Source: a virus. From it: a DNA stretch of 27,706 nucleotides. The notes under the pieces were generated by a model that did no database searches, was not told the DNA's origin, and saw nothing but the letters and a program-made list of their open reading frames with translations. Position numbers and translations under genes: made by a program. The DNA lies in the IMG/VR virus record IMGVR_UViG_3300032285_003210, positions 1 to 27,706 of that record; one strand, given 5' to 3'. Below, piece by piece: positions 6,484 through 12,581 of this stretch; positions within the stretch are counted from its first letter, which is position 1; every line of letters begins with the position of its first letter.

Positions 6484-7369
6484 ATAGGATTCTCAACTTT
6501 CTTGCGGTTGTGTCATCGAATTTGGATAAATCAGGATTCAATACATTGTTTACCAGCCAATATTGATCCGCTAGTAATACAGTGTATCCATTGTTTTGGG
6601 ACCAGTCTACTAGACTTTCCCATTTGACTTTGAATATCCTATCCTTAGTCAATTCTCTTGGTTTTACTTCAATAACCAACTTATTTTGTTCATCTACAAA
6701 ATCTACAATATAAACTCTTTCTTCGTTGTTATGGGTATAAGGTATTCTTAGCTTTTCATATTTGGCCTGTGGATTATAAGAGTGATATAGTGCCTCCCAA
6801 CTTGATCTGTATTTTAGTCCGTTGAACAGGACATCATAATGAGTTTGTCTATTATTTGAATTGGGAGTAAATCTTCCTTCTTGAATCATGGTCTTCATAA
6901 GCAGAGAATGCTTATTTTTGACCTCCTCTGAGTGCCTTTTACCATACATAGGATTCCCGGCTCCCATACGCCGTTTTGACATATTGTCACACTGTTCTTC
7001 CGTAAGAGGACGTCTCTTATAGTCAATATTTTTCTTCTTACCTTTGATCCACGGTTGTCCAGTGTTTAAATTATTCCTTATATGATCCTTATGGATTTCT
7101 TGGCATTTTTGTCCACGCTTAACGGCCAGAATATGCAAAACATCTAGTTCGCTTATTTCGTTGGTGATCCATTGATCAAAAAGTTCGTACCAGATAGGGG
7201 CTTTAGAATATATCAATCTCTTGCGGAAGTTTTGTAGCTCTCCGCCTATAAACTCTTTACCATTGGTAACTGACCATTTATTTTTTGTGCAGACATCTAT
7301 GCGCAAGATCTGATTACACAGAGCCAACTTGTCATTGATTCTCTCTTTAATTTCAGGATAGGTTTTCAC
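6461..7369 (-). CDS. Free-standing homing endonuclease, PD-(D/E)XK/Vsr-like core with NUMOD3-like motif
   Basis: 302 residues, between the two intein halves of uvsW. A NUMOD3-like DNA-binding motif, NPMYGKRHSEEVKNKHS, lies at 139-155. The nuclease core has YRSSWE (187-192), IPY (209-211), VDF (222-224) and IEVKP (233-237), giving Glu192, Asp223, Glu234 and Lys236 as candidate catalytic residues. The same RSSWE/IPY/xDF/IEVKP series occurs in gp4 of this genome. The start is GTG at 7369, with a strong Shine-Dalgarno (AGAGGAGG, 6 nt). A late-type promoter motif lies at 7394-7401. The presumed role is cutting intein-less uvsW alleles to spread the element. The arrangement matches the 'fractured gene' loci described in environmental phage DNA by Dassa and colleagues. 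Confidence 0.85.
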   Translation of the reverse strand: MKTYPEIKERINDKLALCNQILRIDVCTKNKWSVTNGKEFIGGELQNFRKRLIYSKAPIWYELFDQWITNEISELDVLHILAVKRGQKCQEIHKDHIRNNLNTGQPWIKGKKKNIDYKRRPLTEEQCDNMSKRRMGAGNPMYGKRHSEEVKNKHSLLMKTMIQEGRFTPNSNNRQTHYDVLFNGLKYRSSWEALYHSYNPQAKYEKLRIPYTHNNEERVYIVDFVDEQNKLVIEVKPRELTKDRIFKVKWESLVDWSQNNGYTVLLADQYWLVNNVLNPDLSKFDDTTARKLRILYETTKED

Positions 7370-7393
7370 GAATGCCTCCTCTTTGACTTCGTG

Positions 7394-7401
7394 TATTTAT
7401 G
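7394..7401 (-). promoter_or_regulatory. Late-type promoter motif CATAAATA driving the homing endonuclease
   Basis: Minus-strand CATAAATA differs from the T4 late promoter TATAAATA at one base. It lies 24 nt before the GTG at 7369, in the 41-nt gap between the N-half stop codon and the endonuclease. It would make endonuclease and the C-half transcript independent of the uvsW promoter at late times. Confidence 0.6.
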
Positions 7402-7410
7402 CCATCTACG

Positions 7411-8427
7411 TTAGGAGACGTTTATGATTTCATGATCATTAGTCAATTCATCTGCTCTACACCAGCCTTTGTTGGTCATAAACTTATGATTGCCTGTTAC
7501 TTTAATTACAGTTCCGTTATCGAATTCAAGCTCATACATTTTCTCTGTGTAAGAATTCGTAAGATTAACATGTTGTTTGACAACAATATCCTCCTTGAAC
7601 TCCTTGGTAGATTCAGAATAGTTGATTACCCTGTCCCCTGGTTTTAAGTCTTTAATAGGCACATATCCTTGGGGAGTAAGAACTCTACTCTCCCCGTCGA
7701 AGCACTCATCAACTACGACACAGATCAAGTTTTTCATGAACACTTCCATTTGATGTTCATCCAAACAATCCTTGCTCTTTTTATCAAGAACATTCAAACT
7801 CTGCCAGGTGCAGATGGTGTGAGTGCGGTCATACTCTTTGCGATCACCATACATGACTCCCACATCCAATCCCAGATTGCGGTAGTCCTGCTCTGTTTGA
7901 GTCACCAGACTCTTGTTGGGAACAATCACAATAGTCCTACCATACTGTTCAACTATTTTGCTGAGAGTGGAAGTGATAATGGTTTTGCCCGCGCCTGTGG
8001 CCAATATGTTCACGCCTTGTAGATTGTTAAGGCATTCGTTGATAGCATCCACTTGATAGTCACGAAGCACGATGGGTTGACCTGCAAATCTGTGACCACT
8101 GGGCCAAGTGGTGCCAGCGTGGTATTGTTCATCAATGTTTCCAAAATCAAACTTATGATATGCTCTCTGATCGTCCAGTACAAATTCATAACCACGTTCT
8201 TGTAGCACAGGAATTAGCTTGTCCAGAATGTTCAGATAGCTCTTTCCACCCTGGGTACAAAAGCTGGTGGTTCCATCCCATCGTCCTGTCTTATAAGCAA
8301 AGCTATATCTAGCATGAGGCATAAAAAATTGAACACTCTTGACCAATGCACGCTTGGTGGCTGTATCCACATCTTTGATAGAGATGTTTACTTCGTCTTC
8401 AATAATAATTTTTGCTACGTTGTCCAT
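7411..8427 (-). CDS. uvsW: UvsW helicase N-terminal half fused to split-intein N-fragment
   Basis: 338 residues. Residues 1-241 are the UvsW N-terminal half: a small N-terminal domain (1-115), LRDYQVDAI (Q-motif-like, 121-129), Walker A LATGAGKT (142-149), VIVPNKSLVTQ (motif Ia), and the start of motif II, VVVDE (237-241). At Cys242 the sequence changes to an intein: CFDGESRVLTPQGYVPIKDL (block A), then TGNHKF near 70-75 of the intein (block B). The ORF ends 97 residues into the intein with a normal TAA. The break therefore falls between DE and CH of the DECH box, and no helicase can form without splicing to the product of 5644-6483. Ribosome-binding site AAGGGC. A sigma70-type promoter is just upstream. 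Confidence 0.93.
   Translation of the reverse strand: MDNVAKIIIEDEVNISIKDVDTATKRALVKSVQFFMPHARYSFAYKTGRWDGTTSFCTQGGKSYLNILDKLIPVLQERGYEFVLDDQRAYHKFDFGNIDEQYHAGTTWPSGHRFAGQPIVLRDYQVDAINECLNNLQGVNILATGAGKTIITSTLSKIVEQYGRTIVIVPNKSLVTQTEQDYRNLGLDVGVMYGDRKEYDRTHTICTWQSLNVLDKKSKDCLDEHQMEVFMKNLICVVVDECFDGESRVLTPQGYVPIKDLKPGDRVINYSESTKEFKEDIVVKQHVNLTNSYTEKMYELEFDNGTVIKVTGNHKFMTNKGWCRADELTNDHEIINVS
7414..7704 (-). other. Intein N-fragment (IntN) coding segment
   Basis: 97 codons starting at the Cys1 codon (7702-7704). Block A CFDGESRVLTPQG and block B TGNHKF, with the TxxH residues that catalyse the N-S acyl shift, are present. No dodecapeptide LAGLIDADG blocks occur. With the 35-residue C-fragment the intein totals 132 residues, a minimal splicing domain. 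Confidence 0.92.
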
Positions 8428-8454
8428 TATGATGCCCTTGAGATGCTAGACTAA

Positions 8455-8483
8455 ACTATAATTTATCATCAGCCTGTGTTCAA
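8455..8483 (-). promoter_or_regulatory. Sigma70-type promoter for uvsW
   Basis: Read on the minus strand: -35 TTGAAC at 8478-8483, a 17-nt spacer, -10 TATAGT at 8455-8460. The start would be near 8448, giving a 20-nt leader before the ATG at 8427. Confidence 0.6.
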
Positions 8484-8520
8484 GAGCCTTATCTGAATAC
8501 CTGATCCTTCTAGAACTTTA

Positions 8521-8721
8521 CTAGCCTGGTTTATCCTTTTGTGATCTGATCCATTCAGCAACATGGCGTGGAGTAATCATGATCTTCTCAACGTCATTGA
8601 TCCAAACTGTTTCCCCCACCTGTTCACGTGCAGCAGCTTCAAATCCCTTTATTTTGACAATGGCTGCTCCAATTGTATATTCATATTCTTGATCATCTAC
8701 AGTGATCTTGCGGTAACTCAT
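8521..8721 (-). CDS. Conserved 66-residue phage protein, unknown function
   Basis: 66 residues beginning MSYRKITVDDQEYEY, with a beta-strand-rich first half (YTIGAAIVKIKGF) and a C-terminal TPRHVAEWIRSQK helix. From memory I associate the pattern with small hypothetical proteins of marine T4-like phages, with 'VTP..V..WI' near the end. The ATG overlaps the stop of mazG in an ATGA arrangement, so translation is coupled to mazG. No catalytic motif, membrane segment or zinc site is visible. Confidence 0.8.
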   Translation of the reverse strand: MSYRKITVDDQEYEYTIGAAIVKIKGFEAAAREQVGETVWINDVEKIMITPRHVAEWIRSQKDKPG

Positions 8722-9002
8722 GGAATGTCTCTCAAATGTTTGGAATAGATTTTGAGCTTGTCAAATTTTCTCTGTTTGGCAAACTCTATCTCTAGTGTTC
8801 CTATATTATGGTATCTACAAACAAGGTCGGCCAATGCAAACACATCACCTATCTCTTGGAGCAGTCGTTGTCTGGCGGTCACACCAGGCTGTTCAGGATT
8901 TTCGCTCATCAAACCAAAACGTTTGACCTTGCTGATTATTACCACCAGTTCGCCACACTCTTCCTGGAGTATGTCCAATGATTCTTGTTGTGCATCTGTC
9001 AT
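8718..9002 (-). CDS. mazG: MazG-like nucleotide pyrophosphohydrolase
   Basis: 94 residues, the size of single-domain MazG proteins. Such enzymes hydrolyse NTPs or dNTPs to monophosphates and pyrophosphate; phage versions may tune nucleotide pools during infection. The metal-binding helices are visible: EECGE at residues 14-18 (ExxxE type) and EIGDVFALAD at 50-59 (ExxD). SKVKRFG in between is typical of phage MazG. No Shine-Dalgarno precedes the ATG at 9002, and the promoter at 9009-9037 would start transcription at or next to the ATG, so the message may be leaderless. The next in-frame ATG (residue 32) would remove the first catalytic helix, so I kept this start. Coupled to the 66-residue gene downstream. 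Confidence 0.88.
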   Translation of the reverse strand: MTDAQQESLDILQEECGELVVIISKVKRFGLMSENPEQPGVTARQRLLQEIGDVFALADLVCRYHNIGTLEIEFAKQRKFDKLKIYSKHLRDIP

Positions 9003-9008
9003 GCTGTT

Positions 9009-9037
9009 AGTATAGCCGAGTGTGATTGGCTATTCAA
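9009..9037 (-). promoter_or_regulatory. Sigma70-type promoter for mazG
   Basis: Read on the minus strand: -35 TTGAAT at 9032-9037, a 17-nt spacer, -10 TATACT at 9009-9014. The predicted start (about 9002) coincides with the mazG ATG. Confidence 0.5.
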
Positions 9038-9097
9038 ATACAGACTTACTCTCATCATGCATTCTCTCAACCAGTTGATTCCAGGCCAGAAGCAAGA

Positions 9098-9121
9098 AGG
9101 GCTGCCATTGCTGGCAGCCCT
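9098..9121 (-). terminator. Terminator hairpin after the 35-residue ORF
   Basis: A perfect 10-bp stem AGGGCTGCCA / TGGCAGCCCT closes a 4-nt loop, which reads GCAA (GNRA type) on the minus-strand RNA. It is followed on that strand by TCTTGCTTCT, a fair U-rich tail, and lies 10 nt past the stop codon at 9132. Confidence 0.65.
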
Positions 9122-9131
9122 ATCTTTGTGA

Positions 9132-9239
9132 TTACAGTAGGAATATTTGCTCGTTCAATTCCGTAGCGAATCTGTGAAGTTCAAACGGGTTGTGAGCCCT
9201 CGCTTCACGAGCTGTTATCTCAAGCCCTTGCTTTTCCAA
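9132..9239 (-). CDS. Possible 35-residue protein, unknown function
   Basis: It reads from TTG at 9239 (LEKQGLEITAREARAHNP...) to TAA at 9132. A strong Shine-Dalgarno (GGAGGG) lies about 5 nt upstream, and a terminator hairpin follows the stop. The product is an amphipathic, charged helix-like peptide with normal codon composition. It is the only coding signal I see in the 415-nt gap between mazG and the PspA-like gene; the remainder holds hairpins and the mazG promoter. No family is recognised. Confidence 0.4.
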   Translation of the reverse strand: MEKQGLEITAREARAHNPFELHRFATELNEQIFLL

Positions 9240-9345
9240 TTCCCACCCTCCGATCAGTAAGACTCTACTCGCTCAATTGGCTCACACCTTTTGGCTTTCC
9301 ATGTACCACGCCGGATTTATCGCATCAGTGTTGTTACTGTAATCT

Positions 9346-9379
9346 GTAGCCACACATGATGTGAGTCATGTGTGGCTAC
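9346..9379. repeat. Perfect 14-bp inverted repeat
   Basis: GTAGCCACACATGA (9346-9359) pairs perfectly with 9366-9379 around a 6-nt loop. There is no adjacent U tract on either strand, so it is not a classic terminator. It may stabilise RNA, act as a processing site, or help end transcription of the PspA operon together with the hairpin at 9386-9416. Confidence 0.6.
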
Positions 9380-9385
9380 CAGTCT

Positions 9386-9416
9386 AGTGTTGGCCTACTC
9401 TCACCAGGCCTACACT
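9386..9416 (-). terminator. Hairpin directly after the PspA-like gene
   Basis: AGTGT-T-GGCCT (9386-9396) pairs with AGGCC-T-ACACT (9406-9416), leaving one T-T mismatch. It begins one base after the stop codon of the PspA-like gene. No strong U tract follows, so its role as terminator or 3' stabiliser is inferred from position. Confidence 0.5.
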
Positions 9417-9417
9417 G

Positions 9418-10140
9418 TCACTTGCGTGCCTTGAGAGCAGCCAGCTTGTCCTGAAGGCTCTGGCTCTTGCCACCGCCATCCACCTCAGCCAAGGCCCGGG
9501 TAATGGCATCGTCAGCTTCCACCGCCTTGCCCAGCACACCACTGCGGATGTTGTTGGCTTCAGCTCGTTCGCGAGCAGCACGAGTATTTGCACTCATGGC
9601 ATCAATGGCCAAGTCAGCACCGCTTAGTCCCTTGGTGATACCAGCCAGGCGCTCCCTGTCAGCTCGGCGCTGGTCAGCCACCTTTTCAGCCTGTAGGGCA
9701 CGAGCCTGTTCACGCTTGGCAGCTTCGATCTTTTGACGGCCCTGCATAACCAGTTGCTGAGCATTCTCAGCCGCCACCCGGGTCTCCTTGGCCCAAGCTT
9801 CTGCATCAGAAGCTTCAGACTCTGCAGTCTCCAACTTTCCAGCCCAATCCAAAGCTTGATCCGCAGCCTTGTTGGCGGCATCTTCATTGCCAGCCATGGC
9901 CAGCTTTTCGGCGGCAGCAGTGTAACGATCCACGTTGCTCTGGATGTTCTTGACCGCATCACGAGCAGTCTTGGCATCAGTTACAGCGCGGGCAGCAGTC
10001 TGGGCCATTTCTCGAGCAGTGTTATCCCACTCCTTGAGTTGGGCTTCACCTACTGCATCAGGATCCCACTTGGCCATCAGCTTGACTGCCCCATCATGCA
10101 GATCCTGTGCCTTCTGGGTAATATAGTTTGTGAGAAACAT
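9418..10140 (-). CDS. PspA/IM30-family (YjfJ-like) coiled-coil membrane protein
   Basis: 240 residues, almost all helical and rich in Ala, Glu, Lys and Gln, the size and composition of PspA/IM30 proteins. These ESCRT-III-related proteins assemble on the inner face of the membrane and preserve its integrity under stress. The C-terminal EADDAITRALAEV...LQDKLAALKARK resembles the end of E. coli YjfJ and PspA ('D..L.E.GI...DVLARLK'). There is no signal peptide or membrane span. It follows a DUF2491(YjfK)-like gene, the same pairing as yjfJ-yjfK of enterobacteria, which strengthens the call. Ribosome-binding site AAGGAG. An unrelated phage coiled-coil protein is possible, but the neighbour makes it less likely. 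Confidence 0.75.
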   Translation of the reverse strand: MFLTNYITQKAQDLHDGAVKLMAKWDPDAVGEAQLKEWDNTAREMAQTAARAVTDAKTARDAVKNIQSNVDRYTAAAEKLAMAGNEDAANKAADQALDWAGKLETAESEASDAEAWAKETRVAAENAQQLVMQGRQKIEAAKREQARALQAEKVADQRRADRERLAGITKGLSGADLAIDAMSANTRAARERAEANNIRSGVLGKAVEADDAITRALAEVDGGGKSQSLQDKLAALKARK

Positions 10141-10163
10141 TTGTTTTACTCCTTGAGGTTGTG

Positions 10164-10910
10164 TTAAGCTACTGAAATTACGTTCTGTGTAGCTGGATCC
10201 AGATCCACGCCCACATACACCTTGACTGTGCCAGTGGCACCCTGGAAGGTAACTAGCAAGTGTTCAACAATAGAGTTCACGTCAGATGTCAAGCGTGCAT
10301 ACTCCATGGCTTCATAAGCAATTATACTGCTGGTGTTCACATATCGGATTTGCTCTTTGAATTGCACAGGAGCATCTTTGGTTGTAGCCCACTGTCTATC
10401 ATAAACTAGGGCAGGAGGACCGTCAATCTGAAATTGTGGCCAGCCAATCAGTCCAGGTTCAATAATTTCGCTGTTTCCCCATTTGTCACGAATAACCATG
10501 CCATGGGCATCGCGACCAATCTTGCCCAGCCAAAATTCCACATCATCCTGTGTGGATACGAGTACATCCTTGTGTAGTGTAAACAAACGACATTGTCTCA
10601 CTTGGTCCATCTTTGCAGCTTGTGTGACCACCTGGAGGAAATTTTCACTACCCTGCAGATACACATTGTACACGTCCATACCAAAAAGATGGATCATACC
10701 CAGATGGCTCACAATTTGGTCGCCTTGGGGAACCTGAATAATACTGCCGTCAGCTTGGGCCAGACCAATATCCACATCTGAGGGATGCCATACACTGCCA
10801 GGAACAAGACCCAGAGGTGCCCGAATTACGGGCAATATAATTGATGTATTTGGGTCAGGTGCGGTTACAGCCTGTACCTTTTTGCGGAAAATATTACCAA
10901 GAAGGCCCAT
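10164..10910 (-). CDS. DUF2491 (YjfK-like) protein
   Basis: 248 residues. The C-terminal third carries the family pattern: VYDRQW (169-174), PVQFKEQI (181-188), AMEYARL (201-207), EHLLVTF, and finally VYVGVDLDPA (231-240). E. coli YjfK has a very similar ending (IGVDLTPA), as I recall it. The N terminus MGLLGNIFRKK is like the short amphipathic start of family members. The biochemical function of DUF2491 is unknown; it repeatedly neighbours PspA-type genes. It lies 23 nt before the PspA-like gene and 12 nt after the Ser/Pro-rich membrane gene. Ribosome-binding site AAAAGGA. Presumed role: partner of the PspA-like protein at the host inner membrane (inference). Confidence 0.75.
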   Translation of the reverse strand: MGLLGNIFRKKVQAVTAPDPNTSIILPVIRAPLGLVPGSVWHPSDVDIGLAQADGSIIQVPQGDQIVSHLGMIHLFGMDVYNVYLQGSENFLQVVTQAAKMDQVRQCRLFTLHKDVLVSTQDDVEFWLGKIGRDAHGMVIRDKWGNSEIIEPGLIGWPQFQIDGPPALVYDRQWATTKDAPVQFKEQIRYVNTSSIIAYEAMEYARLTSDVNSIVEHLLVTFQGATGTVKVYVGVDLDPATQNVISVA

Positions 10911-10922
10911 GACAAAATCCTT

Positions 10923-11618
10923 TTAGCGATTACGAAGCATACTGAAAACTAAGAATCCAGCCACACCCAAGGTGCCCAACCCCAGCAGCCAGATCAGCCA
11001 AGTCCAGCTTGAGCCGACGGAACTCGTGTGAGTAGGCCTACTAGCCATAATAGGAGCAGGCTGATAACCAGGTGTGGGCACATAAATCACTTGCGGTGAG
11101 GATGGCACATAGATCGTTTCACGTTCCATCACAGTCCTGGCTTCAGACCTGGGTGTGGTTGCGGTAGAAGGGCCAGTATAACTGGGAGTAGCAGCACGTT
11201 GTTCCTCACGTTGAACGGGTGTGGGAGCACGGTCAGACTGATAACTTTGATAGGCTGCGGCTGCACCTGCGCCAGCAGCCGCACCAGCCAGTGCCCCTGC
11301 AGGGGCACTTGGCAATTTAGGAGCGGATGGAGTTGAAACAGCTGGTGGAGAAGCAGTAGTAACTGGTTGCGATGAACTAGGACGGCTGAATCCGTTATTG
11401 CTGGGAGCAGCAGTAACTGGGGCGCTAGGTGTGGGGGTAGCCACACGTGGAGAACTGGGGGCAGGTGAACTCACACTGGGACGGCTGAATCCACTGCTGG
11501 AGGAAGAGGAGGGAGAGCTGCTTGAATTGTTACCAGCCCCCAGAGAGGGTGCAGTGAAAAGAGCCATGCTCAGAACTGATGCTGCCAGCATTGAGCGGAA
11601 TGTGATCCTTGAGTTCAT
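10923..11618 (-). CDS. Secreted Ser/Pro/Ala-rich protein with C-terminal membrane anchor
   Basis: 231 residues from the ATG at 11618. The longer frame to 11699 is rejected because it would begin upstream of the operon promoter. The N terminus MNSRITFRSMLAASVLSMAL is a signal peptide, with likely cleavage after SLGA. Residues 28-190 are low-complexity Ser/Pro/Ala/Thr sequence containing two GFSRPS repeats and an Ala/Gly-rich patch, then VIYVPTPGYQPAP. The last 29 residues (WTWLIWLLGLGTLGVAGFLV...RNR) form one transmembrane helix with a basic cytoplasmic tail. It would span the periplasm with the tail facing the YjfK/YjfJ-like proteins. First gene of the operon. Family not recognised. Confidence 0.78.
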   Translation of the reverse strand: MNSRITFRSMLAASVLSMALFTAPSLGAGNNSSSSPSSSSSSGFSRPSVSSPAPSSPRVATPTPSAPVTAAPSNNGFSRPSSSQPVTTASPPAVSTPSAPKLPSAPAGALAGAAAGAGAAAAYQSYQSDRAPTPVQREEQRAATPSYTGPSTATTPRSEARTVMERETIYVPSSPQVIYVPTPGYQPAPIMASRPTHTSSVGSSWTWLIWLLGLGTLGVAGFLVFSMLRNR

Positions 11619-11649
11619 AAGGAATACTGCCTTTGTTATGATATCTGGT

Positions 11650-11677
11650 ATTATACGGCGAATATGCCAGGTGTCAA
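11650..11677 (-). promoter_or_regulatory. Consensus sigma70 promoter of the PspA/DUF2491 operon
   Basis: Read on the minus strand: TTGACA (perfect) at 11672-11677, a 16-nt spacer, TATAAT (perfect) at 11650-11655. The start would be near 11642. It is the strongest promoter in the window and overlaps the 3' end of the kinase gene at 11674. Confidence 0.8.
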
Positions 11678-12144
11678 CCGGCCACGTGAACCTGGTCAAA
11701 CCCTTCTTCTTCAGTGGGCATTTCCAGTTGGCTGGCCATACCCATCACCACATTAGCCGGAATGGTCTTACCTGCGCGGCTATCAAGCCTACGCTTGAGT
11801 TCCGTACTGTTGGGGGTGGGAAAGAACACTGCCACCTTGCGATAAGTAGCAGGCACGTGGGCCAGCTTGGCGCGGCGTGCCTTGGCAGTCACATTTGTCT
11901 GGTCATGGATCACATCAAATCCATTGGCCAAAGCATCTGCAATGGCCTTGTTCATGTGATTGGTGGCTGCCTTGATCTCAGATTGGAAAACCTGAGAGTA
12001 GGTCTTACCCTGCGCCTTGGCCTGCATTTCAATAAAATGATCAGTGCTTGCAAGAACAGTGTTGCTCCAGTCAATAGGCTGTTTGGAAATCCAGGTGCTC
12101 TTACCAGAGCCTGGAACCCCAATCAGCATGGTATAAGTGGGCAT
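11674..12144 (-). CDS. P-loop kinase, polynucleotide-kinase-like
   Basis: 156 residues from the ATG at 12144, which overlaps the upstream TAA (TAATG). Walker A GVPGSGKST lies at about 9-17. STDHFIE, then DVIHDQTNVTAKAR (the 'D-x-T-N' motif) and FFPTPNSTELKRRLDSR (LID-like arginines) fit the kinase domain of T4 Pnk and related zeta-toxin or AAA_33 kinases. T4 Pnk also has a C-terminal 3'-phosphatase domain, which is absent here. Likely reaction: ATP-dependent 5'-phosphorylation of nucleic acid, perhaps in RNA repair. No RNA ligase gene is seen in this window. Other small-molecule kinases of the same fold cannot be excluded. Last gene of the AAA+ operon. Confidence 0.82.
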   Translation of the reverse strand: MPTYTMLIGVPGSGKSTWISKQPIDWSNTVLASTDHFIEMQAKAQGKTYSQVFQSEIKAATNHMNKAIADALANGFDVIHDQTNVTAKARRAKLAHVPATYRKVAVFFPTPNSTELKRRLDSRAGKTIPANVVMGMASQLEMPTEEEGFDQVHVAG

Positions 12145-12323
12145 TAGCGATTCTCGCAATGCGCCAGATACTGCACATTACGTCCGGCAGCCAGATTGGA
12201 CATGTTCAACGACTGCACAACGATAATTTCGTTCATGCAATTGCCGCTCATGGCAACCATTTCACTGCGCTCTGGCTGGATCACACCAGCCACCATGGTA
12301 AGGATTACTAGAAAAGTGCTCAT
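12144..12323 (-). CDS. Small 59-residue protein with hydrophobic N terminus
   Basis: It starts at ATG 12323 behind an excellent Shine-Dalgarno (AAGGAG, 7 nt). MSTFLVILTMVAGVIQ is hydrophobic but short and lacks basic residues, so it is either a weak signal sequence or a buried helix. The rest contains two Cys (NCMNE near residue 29 and AHCENR at the end), which could form a disulfide if exported. It sits between the 76-residue gene and the kinase, sharing an A with the kinase start. Function unknown. Confidence 0.7.
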   Translation of the reverse strand: MSTFLVILTMVAGVIQPERSEMVAMSGNCMNEIIVVQSLNMSNLAAGRNVQYLAHCENR

Positions 12324-12348
12324 TTGATTTCTCCTTGTCTGTGTTACA

Positions 12349-12579
12349 CTAGCGCCAAGTGGTTGAGTTGTCAAGCTCTTCTGGAGCAAACTGCCCACCT
12401 GAGCGATCAGGATACATCTGCCAACTCTGAGCACTCAGCTTATCCTGTGCCACCCTCAGTTCATCCTCCAGCTTGCGCAGAGGTTCATACAGATGGCGTA
12501 ATAGTTGTTGCTTTTGATCGCTGTATTCTGGCAGTTCTCCAAACCATCCGTTCAGGATTGCGTCCACACGATATTCCAT
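12349..12579 (-). CDS. 76-residue protein, unknown function
   Basis: It begins at ATG 12579, two bases after the AAA+ stop codon, so translation is probably coupled. A longer in-frame start at 12630 would overlap the ATPase by 49 nt and lacks support. MEYRVDAILNGWFGELPEY is followed by a heptad-like helix (LLRHLYEPLRKLEDELRVAQDKL, about residues 27-49) and a polar C terminus. It may be a partner or adaptor for the ATPase. No known motif. Confidence 0.75.
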   Translation of the reverse strand: MEYRVDAILNGWFGELPEYSDQKQQLLRHLYEPLRKLEDELRVAQDKLSAQSWQMYPDRSGGQFAPEELDNSTTWR

Positions 12580-12581
12580 GA

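Noticed and set aside
6461-8427. Group I intron in uvsW instead of an intein
   Set aside because: The sequence reads as protein on both sides of the break with intein blocks A, B, F and G and an extein Cys; there is no need for intron RNA structure.
9003-9417. Possible tRNA or CRISPR-like repeats in the gap
   Set aside because: A TTCAAAC string at 9180-9186 lacks a matching T stem, acceptor stem and anticodon arm; there are no regularly spaced direct repeats, only single inverted repeats.
11619-11699. N-terminal extension of the Ser/Pro-rich protein to 11699
   Set aside because: It would start upstream of the consensus promoter and place a signal peptide internally; the ATG at 11618 gives a proper signal peptide.
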